Source: Thetidibacter halocola
Lineage (GTDB): Bacteria; Pseudomonadota; Alphaproteobacteria; Rhodobacterales; Rhodobacteraceae
Length of the DNA: 64,000 bases
NCBI RefSeq assembly: GCF_018224955.1
Contig: NZ_JAGTUU010000001.1
Coordinates: 682,001-746,000, forward strand
Direction: 5' to 3'
How positions within the stretch are numbered: the first letter of the stretch is position 1; each line of letters starts with the position of its first letter. Shown piece by piece: positions 62,728 through 64,000 of the stretch. The notes beneath the pieces were generated by a model. That model was not told where the DNA came from. It was given only the letters and a program-made list of their open reading frames with translations, and searched no databases. A program made the translations under genes and the position numbers.

Positions 62728-62896
62728 CCGTGCCTCCCGTTCGGGGTCGCCCCCCGTCTTGCGGCCTCTCTTAACGCGCCCCCGCGGCGCTGCCAAGGCG
62801 CGACCGACCCGCACCAGCGCCCCTCCGCCGCCCGAAATGACGCCAAAATGCCCCGCAGAGGCCACACCGCGCGCGAAAATCGACGGGAAACGCAAC

Positions 62897-62912
62897 TGAA
62901 CCGCGCGGTTCA
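62897..62912. promoter_or_regulatory. Operator palindrome 1
   Basis: TGAACCGCGCGGTTCA is a perfect 16-bp palindrome lying just upstream of the -35 box. It shares the core TGAACCG-nn-CGGTTCA with operator 2. Confidence 0.75.
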
Positions 62913-62914
62913 TC

Positions 62915-62943
62915 TTGAAGGCCCCGGGGGCGCGCCCTAAACT
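62915..62943 (+). promoter_or_regulatory. Promoter of the RND adaptor gene
   Basis: TTGAAG (62915-62920) and TAAACT (62938-62943) are separated by exactly 17 bp. The two palindromes bracket it, the second overlapping the -10 end and the expected +1. Confidence 0.65.
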
Positions 62944-62959
62944 GAACCGCACGGTTCAG
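62942..62959. promoter_or_regulatory. Operator palindrome 2
   Basis: CTGAACCGCACGGTTCAG is an 18-bp near-perfect palindrome; only the central two bases are asymmetric. It covers the -10/+1 zone, 46 bp centre-to-centre from operator 1. The shape suits a TetR-family repressor. Confidence 0.75.
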
Positions 62960-63062
62960 CCTGGGCCGCGGCGAGACATCATGCCCCGTTTCCCCGCCGG
63001 GCGGACCCGTACAGACAAAACGCGCCGCGCGGCGGCGGAAAGACGAGACGGTAAAAAAGCGC

Positions 63063-64000
63063 ATGCGACTGTTCCCCATCCTGACGGCCATCATCGTTGC
63101 CGGCCTGCTTTACGCCCTGGTGATGCAGCGCGACGCCCTTCTGGAGTTCGCCCGTGGCGGCGCCCCCGTCGCGTCCGAGGCCACCCCGGCCGCGGCGCCG
63201 GCCGAAACCGCCGATGCCACGCCCGAGACCGAGACTGACGGCCTGCCCGAGGGCACCGTTCGCGTGATGGCCACGCGCTCGGTCGCGCAGGAAGTCGGCA
63301 GCGCGGTGGTCCTGCGCGGCGAGACCGAGGCGCTGCGCGAGGTCGAGGTGCGGGCCGAGACCAGCGGCAAGATCGTCTCCGAACCGCTGCGCCGGGGCGT
63401 CCTGGTCGAAGCCGGGCAATTGCTGTGCGAGATCGATCCAGGCACCCGCGCCGTGTCCTTGCAGGAGGCGCAGGCGCGCCTGGCCGAGGCGCGCGCCCGC
63501 GTGCCCGAGGCCGCCGCCCGCCTGCTCGAGGCCGAGGCCGCCGTGCCCGCCGCGCAGGCGCGCATCGCCGAGGCCGAGGCAGCCATACCCGCCGCCCAGG
63601 CGGGCCTTTTGGAGGCGCGCGCGCGCATCCCTGCGGCACAGGCCGCGCTGGGCCAGGCCGAGGCCGGCGTGCCGGAGGCCGAGGCCCGCCTCAGCGAGGC
63701 GCGCTCGCGCGTCAGGGAGGCCGAGATCAACCTGACCGCCGCCAGCGAACTGGCCCGCGACGGGTTCGCGGCGCAAACCCGGCTTGCCGGGGCCGAGGCC
63801 GGATACGAGTCGGCCAAGGCGCAGGTGCAGACCGCGCTTTCGGGCGTCAAGGGCGCCGAGGCCGATGTCGAGCAGGCCAAGAGCACCGTCGAGGGCGCCC
63901 GTGCCGCGCTGGAATCGGCGCTGAGCCAGATCGAGGGCGTCAAGGCCGCGGCGATCTCGGCGAAATCCGCCTACGAGGGCGCGCTGGCTGGCGTCGAATC
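63063..64000 (+). CDS. RND efflux periplasmic adaptor (HlyD/AcrA family), truncated by window end
   Basis: The first 312 codons are present. A signal-anchor (LTAIIVAGLLYALVM) is followed by a low-complexity Ala/Glu/Thr linker. Then comes the barrel/lipoyl start VVLRGETEALREVEVRAETSG, with GVLVEAGQLLCEIDPG near residue 115, and a long Ala/Glu-rich alpha-hairpin. Within the hairpin a 14-residue unit beginning V/I-P repeats exactly at residues 147, 161, 175, 189 and 203. The adaptor links an inner-membrane pump to an outer-membrane channel. The operators upstream suggest TetR-type induction. The pump gene should lie just outside the window. ATG 63063. Confidence 0.85.
   Translation, partial: MRLFPILTAIIVAGLLYALVMQRDALLEFARGGAPVASEATPAAAPAETADATPETETDGLPEGTVRVMATRSVAQEVGSAVVLRGETEALREVEVRAETSGKIVSEPLRRGVLVEAGQLLCEIDPGTRAVSLQEAQARLAEARARVPEAAARLLEAEAAVPAAQARIAEAEAAIPAAQAGLLEARARIPAAQAALGQAEAGVPEAEARLSEARSRVREAEINLTAASELARDGFAAQTRLAGAEAGYESAKAQVQTALSGVKGAEADVEQAKSTVEGARAALESALSQIEGVKAAAISAKSAYEGALAGVE
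63501..63710 (+). repeat. 42-bp (14-codon) tandem repeat in the adaptor hairpin
   Basis: Five units begin with V-P or I-P at codon positions 63501, 63543, 63585, 63627 and 63669, an exact 42-bp period. A sixth, degenerate unit starts at 63711 (V-R). Each unit is two heptads. Confidence 0.9.

Larger units (their letters stand above)
62728..63062. other. Divergent regulatory gap between yfgM-like and RND adaptor
   Basis: The region contains the two operator palindromes and the promoter listed separately. A short plus-strand frame overlapping them is not supported as a gene. Confidence 0.6.

Overview
The window is a GC-rich alphaproteobacterial chromosome segment, most likely from Rhodobacterales (Roseobacter/Rhodobacteraceae type). 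This rests on gene content and family resemblance: an acetamidase/formamidase next to an ABC transporter, a yajC-secD-secF cluster with an Mth938-domain gene, ccmA-ccmB, kynurenine-pathway genes, a GAF-type EI-Ntr, a DUF1178 protein, and abundant RTX exoproteins. No searches were run. I found no tRNA, rRNA or CRISPR array.

Layout. 0-1.1 kb: tail of an ABC ATPase gene and an acetamidase/formamidase. 1.5-8.7 kb: an APH-like/P-loop kinase fusion, an XRE regulator overlapping a 59-codon partner gene, a membrane protein/MoxR ATPase/VWA-like operon, and a scarred stretch with two IS3-family orfA remnants and a broken DUF6880 gene. 8.7-34.8 kb: an exoprotein island with a 3574-residue FG-GAP/Calx-beta/VWD/LamG-like giant, a TIGR03032 protein, a 519-residue RTX protein, then (divergent) a TolB/TPR-type regulator, a PAP2/haloperoxidase-like protein starting with eight Leu-Gln-Ser repeats and an S8 protease, followed by a 2157-residue RTX giant. 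34.8-49.1 kb: housekeeping and metabolic genes (Kdo transferase, DUF1178, SDR, aspartate kinase, EI-Ntr, EcsC, GNAT, flavin reductase, hexapeptide acetyltransferase, SulP), a third small RTX protein, and kynU-kynA. 49.2-62.7 kb: ccmB-ccmA, der, a TspO-like membrane protein, serS, a trypsin-like protease, a pentapeptide-repeat membrane protein, yajC-secD-secF-TSUP-Mth938, and yfgM-like/bamB. The right edge holds the start of an RND efflux adaptor gene behind a promoter flanked by two palindromic operators.

The most unusual block is 22.8-27.6 kb: regulator, LQS-repeat PAP2 protein and cytosolic-looking subtilase run head to tail with minimal spacing, divergent from an RTX gene and beside two giant extracellular proteins. 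I do not know a described system with this composition. Second, flipping about 50.6-60.7 kb would rejoin bamB to der and Mth938 to ccmA, suggesting an inversion. Other points are an exact duplication of about 790 bp in the giant gene, a Calx-beta domain apparently split by an insert of about 470 residues, and a low-GC patch confined to the pentapeptide half of one gene.
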